DNA of 64,000 nt from Tubiluchus corallicola (lineage: Eukaryota; Priapulida; Priapulimorpha; Priapulimorphida; Tubiluchidae): assembly GCA_030141605.1 (NCBI GenBank), contig JAQGDQ010000634.1, forward strand, positions 1 through 64,000, given 5' to 3'. Position 1 is the stretch's first letter. Every line of letters begins with the position of its first letter. The position numbers were made by a program, and so were the translations under genes. This document shows, in pieces, positions 1 to 13,300 of this stretch. A model generated the notes under the pieces. The model was not told the DNA's origin. It was given only the letters and a program-made list of their open reading frames with translations, and made no database searches.

Positions 1-402
1 TCACAAATCCAGTCAGTCAGTTTTCTTATTTCGGCTAATAGACCAGACTATTCATTTTCCAAAATGGATGGAAGGGTACCGATGACATAATTTGGCCATT
101 TCCTGTGTTCCAAGGTCACTAATCATACTACCAAATGAAAGCCCACATATAAGTTTCTATTCGTCCCAAGTGTCAATATAAACGTTTTGGAGTTATCAGC
201 CTCCAAAGTAAAGGACCACTTCGTGACCTTTTAGTGTTCCGGGACAGCGGACCAAAATGCAAAATTTTTTAGAAATGTCCAAAACGCTGTTAGAATGACC
301 TAAAAAGTCATTCCTGAAAGTTTGGTAGCGGTATCCAGTCAGTCCCCATTTCATCCAAATTTGGCCTTAACAGATCGGACTATCAGGTCTGTTTATGTTT
401 AG

Positions 403-1314
403 GTATGGTTCAATATTGATTACTGATGAAAAGATTTCTGCTGGAACAGTTTTCACTGTAAGTTGCTGTATACAAGTAATATTTTGTAATTATGATTGAT
501 AAATAATTAATTAAGTAAGATATAATGAGACATGGATGGATAACAAGAAACGATAATGAGTGAGAATCTTTTTGCATAATTGCATTAATTATAAAACAAA
601 GAATGGGTACAAAAAGGACTTTAGCGGACCTTTTTTCTGTGATAAGTGCCTGTTTAGTTTATAGTGGCAGAACTGGATGTGATAGTGATTTGGAGATGAG
701 TGATCAGTTAGCAATGGTTCTTTCAGTATTTAAGCAATAAGCCAGTTTCGTTGTGCGCACACGTAGTTGTGGGTAATGCAAAACATTAGTTCAGTACTTT
801 CAGTTGTTTTATGTGGATTGTACTTAATTATGCATTAATCTATTTGTACAGTGATTTACTAGCAGGATCTTGCTTGGAAACAAGAAAAAAGAACTAGATA
901 AGGTCTTAGCTAGCTGCTAAAACGGTTCTTATTACAATAGCTTAGGCTACGAGGTGTTGTCAAGTGTACATAAATGTGTTGTCTGGTGCATTTAACCTTT
1001 GACATTTCCACGATCATCATCAATCTGTGGAACTGTAAAAAGGCTTATAGGTGACAAGTGCAAATCTTTCTGTTTCCAAAATGCTTGAGGAAGAATAAAA
1101 TTAAATTGTCTGTATCAGTTATCAAGCTGTTGACTAGGTCACCAAAGTCAATTTAAAAACTAAAATAAGTATTAATAAGTATGCTTTGCTTTTATTTTAG
1201 GTATTTTTTGCAGTTATGATTGGTTCGTTCTCATTAGGAAATGCAGCGCCACATTTAAGTACGATTGCTACTACTAAAGGCTCCGCAGCAGCTGTCTACA
1301 ACATTATTGACAGG
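403..1314 (+). CDS. ABCB1-like: Gene A exons 9-10: TM5-TM6 loop, TM6 and start of NBD1 lead-in
   Basis: Exon 9 (403-457) follows a ttatgtttag acceptor and completes a Trp codon split across the previous intron. It reads [18 protein letters not shown], the extracellular loop after TM5. Exon 10 (1201-1314) reads [19 protein letters not shown] then [10 protein letters not shown], the TM6 segment and the stretch leading into NBD1. Both exons are identical in gene B (41901-41955 and 42699-42812). Intron 9 (458-1200) shows no recognisable feature. Exon 9 begins about 20 bp to the right of the outer end of an inverted-repeat element. Confidence 0.88.
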
Positions 1315-4300
1315 GTAATTGTCTAGTGAAAAATTCACTGAGAAATAGTCAAAATATAATGCCAGAAACAGAGTTGACAAATAAATGATTTCATTCAAAA
1401 CTTGTATATGTATTAATTATTTTACATTTATCAAGTATGACTGGTTGAGTGATCGACTTATTTCATCTTGTGCAGAATAAAGAACAATGCTTTAATGCTG
1501 CGTTAGAAGTGTTTCTATAAAGTAGCAAGCCAGCATGAAGCAATTTCATTTACTTTTGGCCCTATGACATTTTGCTGTCTTAGATAAGTTTGGTAGTTAT
1601 CGTTTTGAATTAGTGCAACGTTTATAATTTTTAGGAGCCAGCTATAGACGCTTACGGTAGCATTGGGAAAATTCCAAGACGTTCTACAGGAAGAATAGTG
1701 TTTCAGAATGTGGGCTTTAACTACCCAACAAGACCTGATGTACCAGTACGTTTTTTAATATCAATTTTATAAGTTTTTGATATGACGTATCATTTTGATG
1801 CGATACATACAGTTCTAAATAGCATACATTTTTGTTGCTTTATAAAAAATATGGTTTTTGCTTGTATTATTTTATAATGACAACTTTGTTGTATATTTTT
1901 AGGTTCTACAGAACTTTAATTTGTTGGTCAAACCCGGACAAACTGTTGCATTAGTTGGTGCAAGTGGCTCAGGCAAATCAACTGTGATAAACTTGTTGCT
2001 CAGGTTTTATGATGCAACAGGAGGCCAGGTTTGTGTCATAGATCATAGAGATTGAATTTTGAATCAACTTACTTTGCAAGTAAACATAGTGTTATTTCTG
2101 CTTTGTAATGGCAAACAGGAGAATCCCAAAATAACACGCTTTTACTGTTTTTAGATCTACATTGATGAGGAAGAAGTTCAAGGTCTCAATTTACTGTGGC
2201 TAAGAAATGAAATTGGAGTGGTGAGTCAGGAGCCAGTGCTATTTGGTTGCAGTATTGCAGAGAACATCCTATACGGCCGACAGGATATCACTGATGCAGA
2301 AATGAAAGAAGCAGCAAAAGCTGCTAATGCACATGATTTCATTTCACAGCTTCCCAAGGTTAGTAATGAACTAACTGTATGTTATTCTTTCGTTGTTATT
2401 TTAAGTGCAGGTTTTGTTTAGCCTGCACTCGATTTAACATAATAATGCCTGAATACAAAATGACATAGGACAAGGCATTTGCAATGATGTTTACATTTTC
2501 TTTAATTCTGAATCTTAGTAAATGAACTATTTTTAGGGTTATGACACCTTGGTTGGTGAAAGAGGTGCCCAGCTGTCTGGCGGTCAGAAGCAGAGGGTAG
2601 CACTTGCACGTGCATTAGTACGAAACCCTCGAATACTGTTGCTAGATGAAGCAACTTCTGCTCTTGACGCAACTAGTGAGAAAATAGTCCAGGAAGCTTT
2701 AGATAAGGTTTGACATTGTCTTCTGTGCACAATTGTGTAATACTTTAGTAGTGTTAGTAGTAAAAGTAAAACAATGACAAAAACTTATAGAGCATTTCGC
2801 TTAGCTGTGTGTGTATTGCTCTGTTCATGTCCGTACAATTAGTGCATAGTCATCATTAACTTTTAGTTTTATTGACCAGGCTAGAGAAGGTCGTACCACC
2901 ATAGTTGTTGCTCATCGGTTGTCAACCATTCAGGCTGCTGACCAAATAGTCACCATTGAAGAAGGGCGAGTCGTAGAACAGGGAACCCACAAAGAACTCA
3001 TGGAAAAGCATGGTGTATACCGCGAACTGGTGACACTGCAAACTATGGAAGGAATGGACGAAAACATGTCTTCTTATCTAGGTACGATTTTACTGTGTTG
3101 GCGACAGCTGTTTATTTAAAGGAAAACCGGATGATTGATTAGACTCAGTCTCATTTTAATTTATTGTCCAAACTATACATTTTCCTACCTATAAAAGTTA
3201 GCAGTTGTGTCTAATATTTGAATAATTACCTTGAAAAGTTAATTAACACAACCGAACACAGCTATCACTTACATCACAAACTAACCACAGATTGTGCAAT
3301 GGTAGGCATCTTCCCTGCATGTCAAGCACGTTTGTGCAAACGAAGATTGCTATAGAACGCTGATGTGATGTCACGAAAATGAGCTCTATGTCACACTGAC
3401 ATGATAGAAGAACACTGCAATTCATGATCATGCTTATCATGGTACTGCACCTATTTGTCAGCCACATGAATGTGACAAAAAGGAGCTATTCCCAGTCTTA
3501 GTGGATTCGCCGAGCCGCGCGTAGGTTTGAAAGTTTAACAAAATTTAACTGTCCGAGGTAATTATTATTTAATCCAAGCTTTGATTTAAAAAAACTTATG
3601 ATTTTCATAGAGCATACTTTATTTTGAACTAATGTCTACACCATAGGTTCCCAACCTCTGGGTCACGGCCCAGTTGGGGTCACAAAGCTATTTTTAAAAA
3701 ATCCTGTTTCCATGAAAAGCATGTAAGTAGGTGTTGTTTTTTCAGTCTCTCATTACATCAGTTTGTTCTAGAAAGTGAAACTTTGTTTTCCCTCTCTAAA
3801 GGTGGTATATCAGTGCTTGAATTACCGGGAAAATGCAAATGCGCGTTGTTTCATGCTGTACACTTGTGTACAGTGTACACCGCCCATCGGACATGATTGT
3901 TGACCTATTGCACTGCAAAACTGGTCACTGAGAAACAGGCACAACCATCACATTAATTAATTAATGAAACAGTCACTCATTGTTCAATCAATAATTTGTT
4001 GAATTGTAAGTTAAAATTAATAAATGCAAACGATAATGGTGTTTAATAGTATAACATGTGATTATGTTCTTCGTGGAGTCACGCTATGATGCAGGGTTCT
4101 GGAAAAGGGTCGCCATCAACAAAAGGTTGGGAACTGCTGGTCAACACAATCGTCCAGTTTTCCTTTTAGTGGAATCGTGATACTTGTAGTATTTTTGTTT
4201 TTTGTTTGTTAGCTGTATACCAGCATTGTGACAATGTATCTCAAAACTAGCTAAAAAGTTTAAAAAGTGGAGCAAATGTGTAAAAATCTTTGCAGAGTGT

Positions 4301-7300
4301 GGTTTATGCTGCGCCAAATTGTATAAGAAAGGGAGATGTGAATAGGTTAGTGATTTCAGTATGCGCTCATCTGCAATATTGAACAATGCTTGGCTCTCTA
4401 GTCTTTAAAATGAAGGGTAATTTCTAGAAAGCTAATTGTGCACAGTTTTATTTATCATACTGCTTTTCCACATGGAAGAATGTATAAACAGTCAAATGTG
4501 GCTAGGATATACCTCTGCTGATTCTGTGTCTCAGTTTAGTTGCTCCCACAAGTAATCATTAATAGGCTTTCCATTAAGTGCTGGCTAATGTAAGATGATA
4601 AATGTGACTTGATTTTGGTGGAAATGGTGTCTTGTTAAGCTTACTTTATAGTACTTCTGCAGTATTGATTTAGTATTCATGTAAACTGCCTTTGTTTTTT
4701 GTATACACTTCAATATTTATTTACTTTTGTGACCAAGCATTTATCATTCTAAAAAATATGGTATAATTTTCTAGATTGATAAATTGTTGTTAAATGAACT
4801 GGTCATATTTCTGAGCTTGCGATTGGTGACTTTATTTGAGATGAACTATGCTTATTAGAACTCTCCAAAGTTTCAAATTTGCTTGCATATTGGTTACAGA
4901 GAAAAAGACTCGTGCAAAGTCGCTTACAAGAATGGAATCCGAAGCACCTCTCACTCGTTCTCCGTCCAGAGAAAAGTCAAAGGACCAGCAAAAATTAGAC
5001 AAAGAAGAAGTGAGTGTTTGTAATGGGGTAGTAATTAGTCACATGAAGTTGCATTAGTGCAATAAGGGAATCACACATTATCAGCCACTTGAAAACAATT
5101 GGAAAAATGTGTAGAAGATATTCCGTCGATAGTCAGTCGAGGTTTTTCGCAAACTTCTACGTTTATGCTGATTAAGGATCACCTGATTTCGATTAGTGAG
5201 TAAAAATGTTGAGAAACTAGTTAAATGGAGGACCACAAAACTCAACCAGAGACTGCTCAGTTTTTGATTGTTTTTGGATGTTTACAGAGCCAGATTTTCC
5301 TACTGGCTAGTATAGTGCCCTGCAAGCTTGAGGGACCTTACTAAAAGATTTTCAAACATAATTTTTTTTGAAAAATGAGTATAATATACTGCATTGCTAA
5401 ATAATTCATTTAAATAAAATTTCATCTTTAAAACAAAGGCAGCCTGGAAGTCTAAAAACCCAATTTTAAAAAAGTGGCCCCATTTGTGGCCCCTTATTTC
5501 AAATTAAAGGGCCCCTGTTTGAGGCCTTTTATATGAGATAAAGGGCTCTTGTCTGGGAGCCTTCACCATCAGGGCCCTTAAAGTTCATTATTTGGCCCTG
5601 AATGTTTATAATAGTCGTATAATTTTGCTTGGCTAAGCTAACATAGAGATGATATCAACTGATGTGCAGTAATAGTTACTAGCATTTTAGTAGGTTATTT
5701 ACTACCCAATTTACATGTACAGTACTCTTAAGCAGAAGTTACCAAATTTAAAATTTGTGAACTTGTGTTTTAGTGTATTAGCAATTCATAATCGATAATA
5801 GATAGTGAAACTGGATTAATAATTTCATGTCAGATCAGGATTGTTTAAAATAATTGGGATCATATCGAGTTTTTGTGTGATGTGAACATTCGTGATTGCT
5901 GGTGCTCATTTAGAAGAAACGCTTAGTTTTTTCTTTTACCTTATTTTATTAATGATAATTTATTATTGTCTAGGCAAAAAGTCTTGAGGAGGCAACATTT
6001 ACTCAAATGCTAAAAGCCAATGCACCAGAGTGGCCCTATATAGTTGTTGGTAGCATATCTTCAGCAGGTGTTGGCTGTGCCATGCCAGTCTTTGCAGTGT
6101 TTTATAGCGAGATCTTCAAGGTACAAAATTTATATTTATTTTTTAATACGACCTTTGCAATGTTTTTAGATAAGATACAGGATGTCCCTGTCTGAATGAA
6201 ACTATCAGCACGTAAACAAAGTGAAAATAACAGCAGCTTCGTTTTTTCCCGTTAAGCACATTTGATTTTAAAGGCTGAGTGAGATGCTACAGGAAAATGA
6301 TGCGAGCTTCCGCATAGCTTACTATGTAGAAACAAAATAATTACAGGCTGCTTAGCATATTCTGTTATAGCACGTCACAGACAACTCAAGCCTTTAATTT
6401 GTTATGTGGTTCATTGCTGCTCAATCATTTAATTCATGTGATTTTTTATCCTTAGCAAAATTTTTAATTTTAACTTATTAATTTTTTTCTATGAGCTTAT
6501 AATGTTATGCCTTTGGGGATTTAGATTTAATAACTTAATTGTAAATTTTAGTAGAGAATGCAATGATCAGTGTTTCTATTAATCCCTTTTGTGTCGTAGG
6601 TCTTTGGTAATACAGATTATGAACAGCTAAGAGTAGATGCCCGATTCTGGAGTCTTATGTTCCTGGTACTTGCATTCACTCAAGGAATTTGTTCTTTTGT
6701 GTCGGTAACGTACCTTGTTTGTTGATGTCTAGCCAAGATTCGAATATAAACATTCTTTTAAAATTTGCAATCATGTTTTTGTTTTTATCCACATTTGAAT
6801 AAGCCTTTATCAGACGAAGAGCATGCTAGAATGGCTTTGATTTTAACCATCAAGTTTTAATTAGTATTATTGTATGAATAGTAAGAGTGTGCGCCAGTGG
6901 CAGACAGGCTCACTGGGATACCGGGAAATTTCCCAGTGGGCCCCAAAGTGATGGACCATCACATTAGAAATAACGAAAAAAGGAGAAACTAAAGAAAGAA
7001 AAATATTGCATAGATTCTGGGAACATTTAAACAAGGCTTCTTTGATGCTGTAATTTCTTTCGGAAGATAATAGATGTCCTCAGTTCCTTGTTTGATGTAA
7101 CTTTTTTCATTTTTAAGGATATTTTTTAGTTTTGTTTTCGTTTATGAGATATTAAGCACATTGTAAGAAATATTCCTTCAGTAATTAAAATTTGAGGCAT
7201 CGGGTAAAAAGCCGAAAATATGTTTATTACATCATGAAATATAGCTGTATATATATATATAGATATATATATAACATAATAGCAACATAAAATCTGCAAT

Positions 7301-10300
7301 GAAATTATGTATTGCAAAAACGAGGAATGGTTTCATTTTTCATTTTATTTTTTTGTTGTTGTCGTTAATGTAGTATTCGCACTTACTGCGCACAGTAGGA
7401 ATTTAGGACAATTACCACATGGCTTATATACCAGTACCATGTAGAAAACTCCTGCTAAAACAATGTACAGCGTCAAGTCATACAAAAAGTCTGAATGAAG
7501 AGTCTGCAACAACCAGTCACCTAGAATCAGAACAGATACTTCAAACTCACTTTGATGTAATTTCTGGATCACATTGCACTTCTAAAAACTCATGTAGGAA
7601 CTGCCTGCTTTTCTATTTCCATGTCCTGTTTAAGTATTCTTTCTATGCATCTGCATACTCGAATTTATTCTTAGCTTTCAAATATCTTTTGAGCTTGTCG
7701 TTCACACAAGTCAGTTGTGAACGTGCATTCAGTAAGTTGAAAATTGTAAAAACTTGATTACGCTCTTCGCTTTCAAATGAGCTACTTGAAACTTTTTTGT
7801 TGATGAGCATCGAAAAATGCTTTTTTTCTGAAATTTCTGTGGATTGTTCCTTGTCTTCTGAAAAAATCGACACAATTTTCTAGATTGCTTGTTATCTAGG
7901 AGATTTGTACTTTGTAAGTTACTGAATTTTGACTGTTGTAGTGATAAGTGCACACATTAAAAAATGCAGACGTTCCACTTTTATTTATACTTTGAAAACA
8001 ATTTCAAATTATGTTTCATAAATTACACGGCTTGGTTGTGCTATGATTGAGATATTCATTTTTATTATAAAATTATTAAAGTTTTCTAGTATTTGCATTA
8101 TGCACTCATTAACATAAATAAATACAACAATATTGAATAGGTGTAACATTTTATTTGCATAAAACCTTTACTTTTGTTTGCTTCCTTTGTTTATGTTTTG
8201 GATTTAAGTGGTTCCTTTTGACTGGGGTCTTTTACAAGTTTTCCCGGTAGAAAGTTTAGGCCCAGTCTGCCACTGGTGTGTACCCATAGCAAAATTGATT
8301 TTAGCTGTGGAAGATATGACATCAATTTAATAAACATATTTTACGATTGCCAGAGTGAGTGTAAAATCGTAAGATTTGTTACTGAGTTTGTGCTTTTTTT
8401 CATCCTGCTAGGTAAATTTTTCTGTAATTTTTTTTACTGTTATCCAATTTGAAATTGGTGGATAGCATTTTATCTTATATTTCATTTCCTAAATTGCTAA
8501 TTGTTTTATGAGGTAGATGAACCATTAAACTAATTTGTTTAAAAACAGCGGAAAATACTGAAGTGCTTTGTGAATATTTGAGTTTCTGAACTATAAAATG
8601 TTCAATCAGTACAATACCAGTGTTAATGAGACACCATCCTTCAGTTAAACGTCTTAACACTCATGTTGATCCTTTATTTAATTAAGGCAAAACAACATTA
8701 AATGTTAAACATTAAAATATTTTTTTATTCCAGTTTGCACCAATTTTTCCACTCATTAACCAGACTACTTAATTACTGTAAGTATTTTAATGTGTTAGGC
8801 TGTTGTGTTTGGAACATCTGGGGAAAAAATGACAACGAGGCTTCGTCTGCAGACATTTACCAATATTCTCAGGCAAGATATTGGCTGGTTTGATGATCCT
8901 AAGCATTCAACTGGTAAACTTACAACTCGGCTTGCCACTGATGCACCAATTATTAAAGGGGTATGAATAGATGACTGTAATTGAAAAGGAGCTTGAAGTT
9001 TTTACTCAAGTCATTAAAGCTCATTTTGTCAATTTTGATATGCTTTTGTTTAATTAAAAATTGCAAGTATTAATTGTGGCTGAAAAACTTTTGATTCAGA
9101 GTTAATTAGAGTCTGCTTTCTGACACTAGATAAACACGTTTGTAATTTAGGCCCTTTGATTCAGATAGTATATTTAGTTTGAACATTAGTATTTTATAGC
9201 AATCTTTTAGCTGAAGTTAAATACCTTTTTTCGCATGCTACGTGAGAGAATTTACAATTTCTTTTCCAAATGATTATTTAATATTGCAGGCTACCGGAAT
9301 CCGGGTTGCAACTGTTTTGCAAGCGTTTGTCACTATGATTGCTGGAGTGGTCATAGCATTTGCTTTCGGCTGGAAATTGGCACTAGCCATTCTAGCTTCT
9401 GTACCTGTGCTAGCCCTTGCTGGATATATGGAGATGAAGGCTGTGATGGGCAATCAGAAAAGAGTCTCGGCTCTGCTAGAAGAAGCTGGAAATGTATGTT
9501 GTAATTATACAGCAACAACCAGAAATCTTTACGTTTGGTTGAACATGCTTAATGTTAAAATAAAATTATTTTAAAGTTGTGTCATAAAGTGAATTAACTG
9601 ATAAGCTTGAAGCTTAGGTGGCTTAGCATTTTGTAGTTCTGTATATTGGTGGTTTCCCCTATCAGTGACTTTATTTTTTTATAATTAAAAACTAGGTGAG
9701 TGTTATTGCCACCACTGAGTGTTTTTTATCTGTGAGCAATGTGGATAAGAATACCCTAGTTTTTAAGCAATTTGTTAGGCATGGTGCTTTCTTAGGATAG
9801 ACTTTTGGTTCAACTCACAAATGCGGAAGCGGAAGACTAGCATTACGAAACTGGGTAGACACTTGGGCTAGAGGCTCAAGCAATAACATTGCAAATGGTG
9901 AAACGGTCAAGGACACAGGAAATCAGTCAGTTTGAGTCACAACATTGAATAACTGTAAAACTATAGTAACTAGAGTCACCACCCATGAAACTTACATGGT
10001 AGACTCATGCTGTAGTGTTCCGGTACAATAAACTAGCCAAAATAAGCAAGTAATGCATTATTATTTCTGTTACAGTTACCACTCAGAAATATTTTGTTCT
10101 TGTAACTTTAATAATCATTTTACGTTTATGTCTAAAAAGAGGCCGTCTATTTAATCTGTATAAAACAAGAAGAATTGTATAGTTTAGATACTAATTTATA
10201 ACTGTGAAATGCATCCCTATAGATTAGGTTTAACCTGTTAAGTTCCCTTGATGGGCTTCATCCGCTACCTGAATAAACAGTGTATGACGAGAAAGGTGAG

Positions 10301-13300
10301 GCTGTTGACCAATATGGACATTGAAGTTATACGTGTAGCAGGTCTGTGAAAAGAGGTTACCTTTATTAGGTCAAAACAGCAGTTTGGTCGTGACGTAAAT
10401 CGTTAATGCAGAAATGTTTTGAGGTTGACCAGTGGTTGCAGTTACGATGGGAACCGACTTTAACAAGTTGTGAAAGCACAAATTAACCATATGGACTAAT
10501 ATAAAATTAATGGCCATTGCTGGGTTTCGAGGTACAGAGGCGACCACAAAGAGGTGAGGTCCTAGTTAATAATCTGACATGGATTCTCCGTGCGACCTGT
10601 TTAGCTGAGACGTTAGCTCTACACTGCATGTTTATTTTGACGAATGTATTTATGGATGTACGATATATGGTTAGTGGAAGTCATGTGCATAATATTCAGC
10701 TCTAATGGAGACACATGGAATAGGTGTACGCTTTACAGTAGTGGAGAACTCGACAGACACTCCTATCTACGCGCTGACATCCTACAAACATGTTGCTGTT
10801 GGAGTTAGAATAAACCTGGGATTGGGAAGCTGGTAGCGTAAGAGGGTAGAAACTAACCCTTTTACTTCAGTGTTGTAGTTTAAACATAATTGCTATGCGA
10901 ATTGTTTTGCTATACCCCAATAAATGTGTTTTTTCACTAGGTTAAACAAGTCGTAAAATCAGTTTGAATCAACTGCTAAGTTATTAAAAACATCAGTAAA
11001 AGATTCTTGAGGGTTTAACAGTAACGATAACCAAAAGACCCAATCCCTGGCTAGGTGTGCCCCCGTAGAGATACCTAGACCACTTCATCACTCTTTGGCA
11101 CATTATTTTAGGCTAATAAATATTCACATATTAATATTAGGTCTCGCTCAGCCGTGTACGTAAATATTTCCTTAAAATTCATCCAGAGACTCTCCCCACT
11201 CATGTGAACGGGTTCAGTGTGAGAACACCCATTTCATAAACATGACACACAGATGACAGATATGGATCTGATCTCATTCAGTCTTGTTCTTTGAGAAAAA
11301 AATTCGCTTTTTGTTCCCGTTTGTTATAAAAACTGTTTGATTTACAAGAATAGTTGTAAATTATCCTTTATGATAGGCAAATGCTCACTGCTGCTAAAAC
11401 TGCTTTTGTTAGTGGTTGTGAATTATTACTGCATTCATACAATTGAAGTTTATTTGTTCTGCAGACAGCAAGTGAAGCTGTTGAGAATATTAGAACAGTT
11501 CAAGCATTAACAAGAGAGAGGACTTTTTATGAAACATACTGCAGGCATTTAGAGTACCCAGTTCAGTACGTTCTTATTTCTTATTTGTGTATTTATAAGT
11601 TATTGCATATTTTAGAAGCATGGGATACTACTGTAGGCTTTGCAAAAGCTGTTTCTGTATAATTCGTAAACTGTTTATCTCATTTTATCAGATTTGCTTC
11701 TATTTTTTTAGTGCAGAAAGCAATCAAAAAACAAATCTCTCTCACTAATCACATCTCTGATTATATTATTATTATACAAGTTTGTATGCATTTTTTGAGT
11801 GTTTAATGCGAAACTCATCAGATGTGCAAAGAGAATATTGTACATGTAGGCCTGGTAGCAATGAGCACTAATCAATAACAAACTGAAGTTGTGCACAAAG
11901 CACTTGTTTGTTGCTTCTGCCTGCTGTAAAATTCGTCTGCTATTAAATTTAGTAGCTTGTCCAGTTTCACTTAATGGTCTAATTATAAATATACTCTAGG
12001 CCCTAAGGGGAGTAGTTGAGTGTTTGTGGTATGTGCTTGAGTATGTGGTAAGCAATGTCAAGCTTGGTCATTAAATGAATGGCTGATCTCCCAGGAAACT
12101 ACTTTTGGAAAGTTGCATATGCCACACTGCCACCCAGCTATTTCTCTATTAAAAAGAGGATTTATGTGTCATAAAATGTAGCTAAGATGCTGCTGCCTGT
12201 TCAATGTTTCATCATGGAAAGATTATCATCATATGTGAAGATATCATTGTCACAACATGATTGTCACAACAATCATTAAACATTGATGTCAAGTGCTGTA
12301 TAAGAAAAAATGACTTTCTGGACACTTCTTTCGTAACACAATGTATACTACACAATCTCACAGCAAAGTAACTAAAGCAATCTGTTTTCAGGATAATAAA
12401 TTATAGCAATTGGCCTCATGTTTTGGTTCTAGCTTTTAGTAAAAACAGTACGGCACTACTTGGATTCGTGAAATTTAAAAAACACTGAAGTCAAGCATTT
12501 AAATTTTAATATTAGAGAAATGACAGAAATATTCAATACATTTGTAAAAGCAATGGCACAATGTAACAAAAGGTGTAAACTGCACTGCAATAAGGGCAAT
12601 TTTATTGTTCGACAAGCTCATAATAATTCTTAAGAATATTAACGTAATAATAATAATTATGGAGTCTATGATCATCAGATAACTGGAAATAGTTGAATTG
12701 TTTTGTACAGTTACAAAATAATTCTGTATTTTTCTGATGGAAAGTTTCTCTGCACTTTTTTCTTAACAGGGAATCAAAAAAGCAAGCTTTGATATATGCT
12801 GTAACGTTTGCCTTTTCTCAAGGAATCATATTTGTAATTTATGGTGGAGCATTCTGGTTTGGCAGCTATCTGGTTGGTGAAGGTGAAATGGAGCCATTCG
12901 AAGTTTACAGGTAATAGTTATTGTTTGGTTTTTGCTGCAGGTACAGTCATGTTGAATTTTCTTATACATTCAGTCATCATACATGAGAGGCATCTGAGGC
13001 TGAAAAACTATAATTTTTTATTGTATATGTGTTAGTACATCTACTAAGAATACGGAATACATGGGTTTAAGTGCTAGTGAATAATTTTTGTTTTACTTGT
13101 AACACACTAAAAGTACTAGGCTTCGGCAGTACCACATTTCAGGCCAGAGCAGCACACATTTCATGCTGTTGATGTTGCATTGTTAGAGATTCCAGTTCGG
13201 GTCTTATTAATGTATCTTCTGACAGGCTCCATTACTTTTTTTTTGTAGTTGTTTATTTATTAAAAATGTTTAAAATGACTGCATTTCCAGGAGTGCATAA

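Larger units (their letters stand above)
1..3162 (+). repeat. Left copy of a 3,162-bp perfectly matching block
   Basis: Matches 41499-44660 at a constant offset of 41,498 with no mismatch or indel seen in exons or introns. It spans the inside of the foldback element, exons 9-15 and the first 81 bp of intron 15. From 3163 the copies differ heavily (7 or more changes in 30 bp). The block starts exactly at the window edge, so its true left limit is unknown. Confidence 0.93.
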
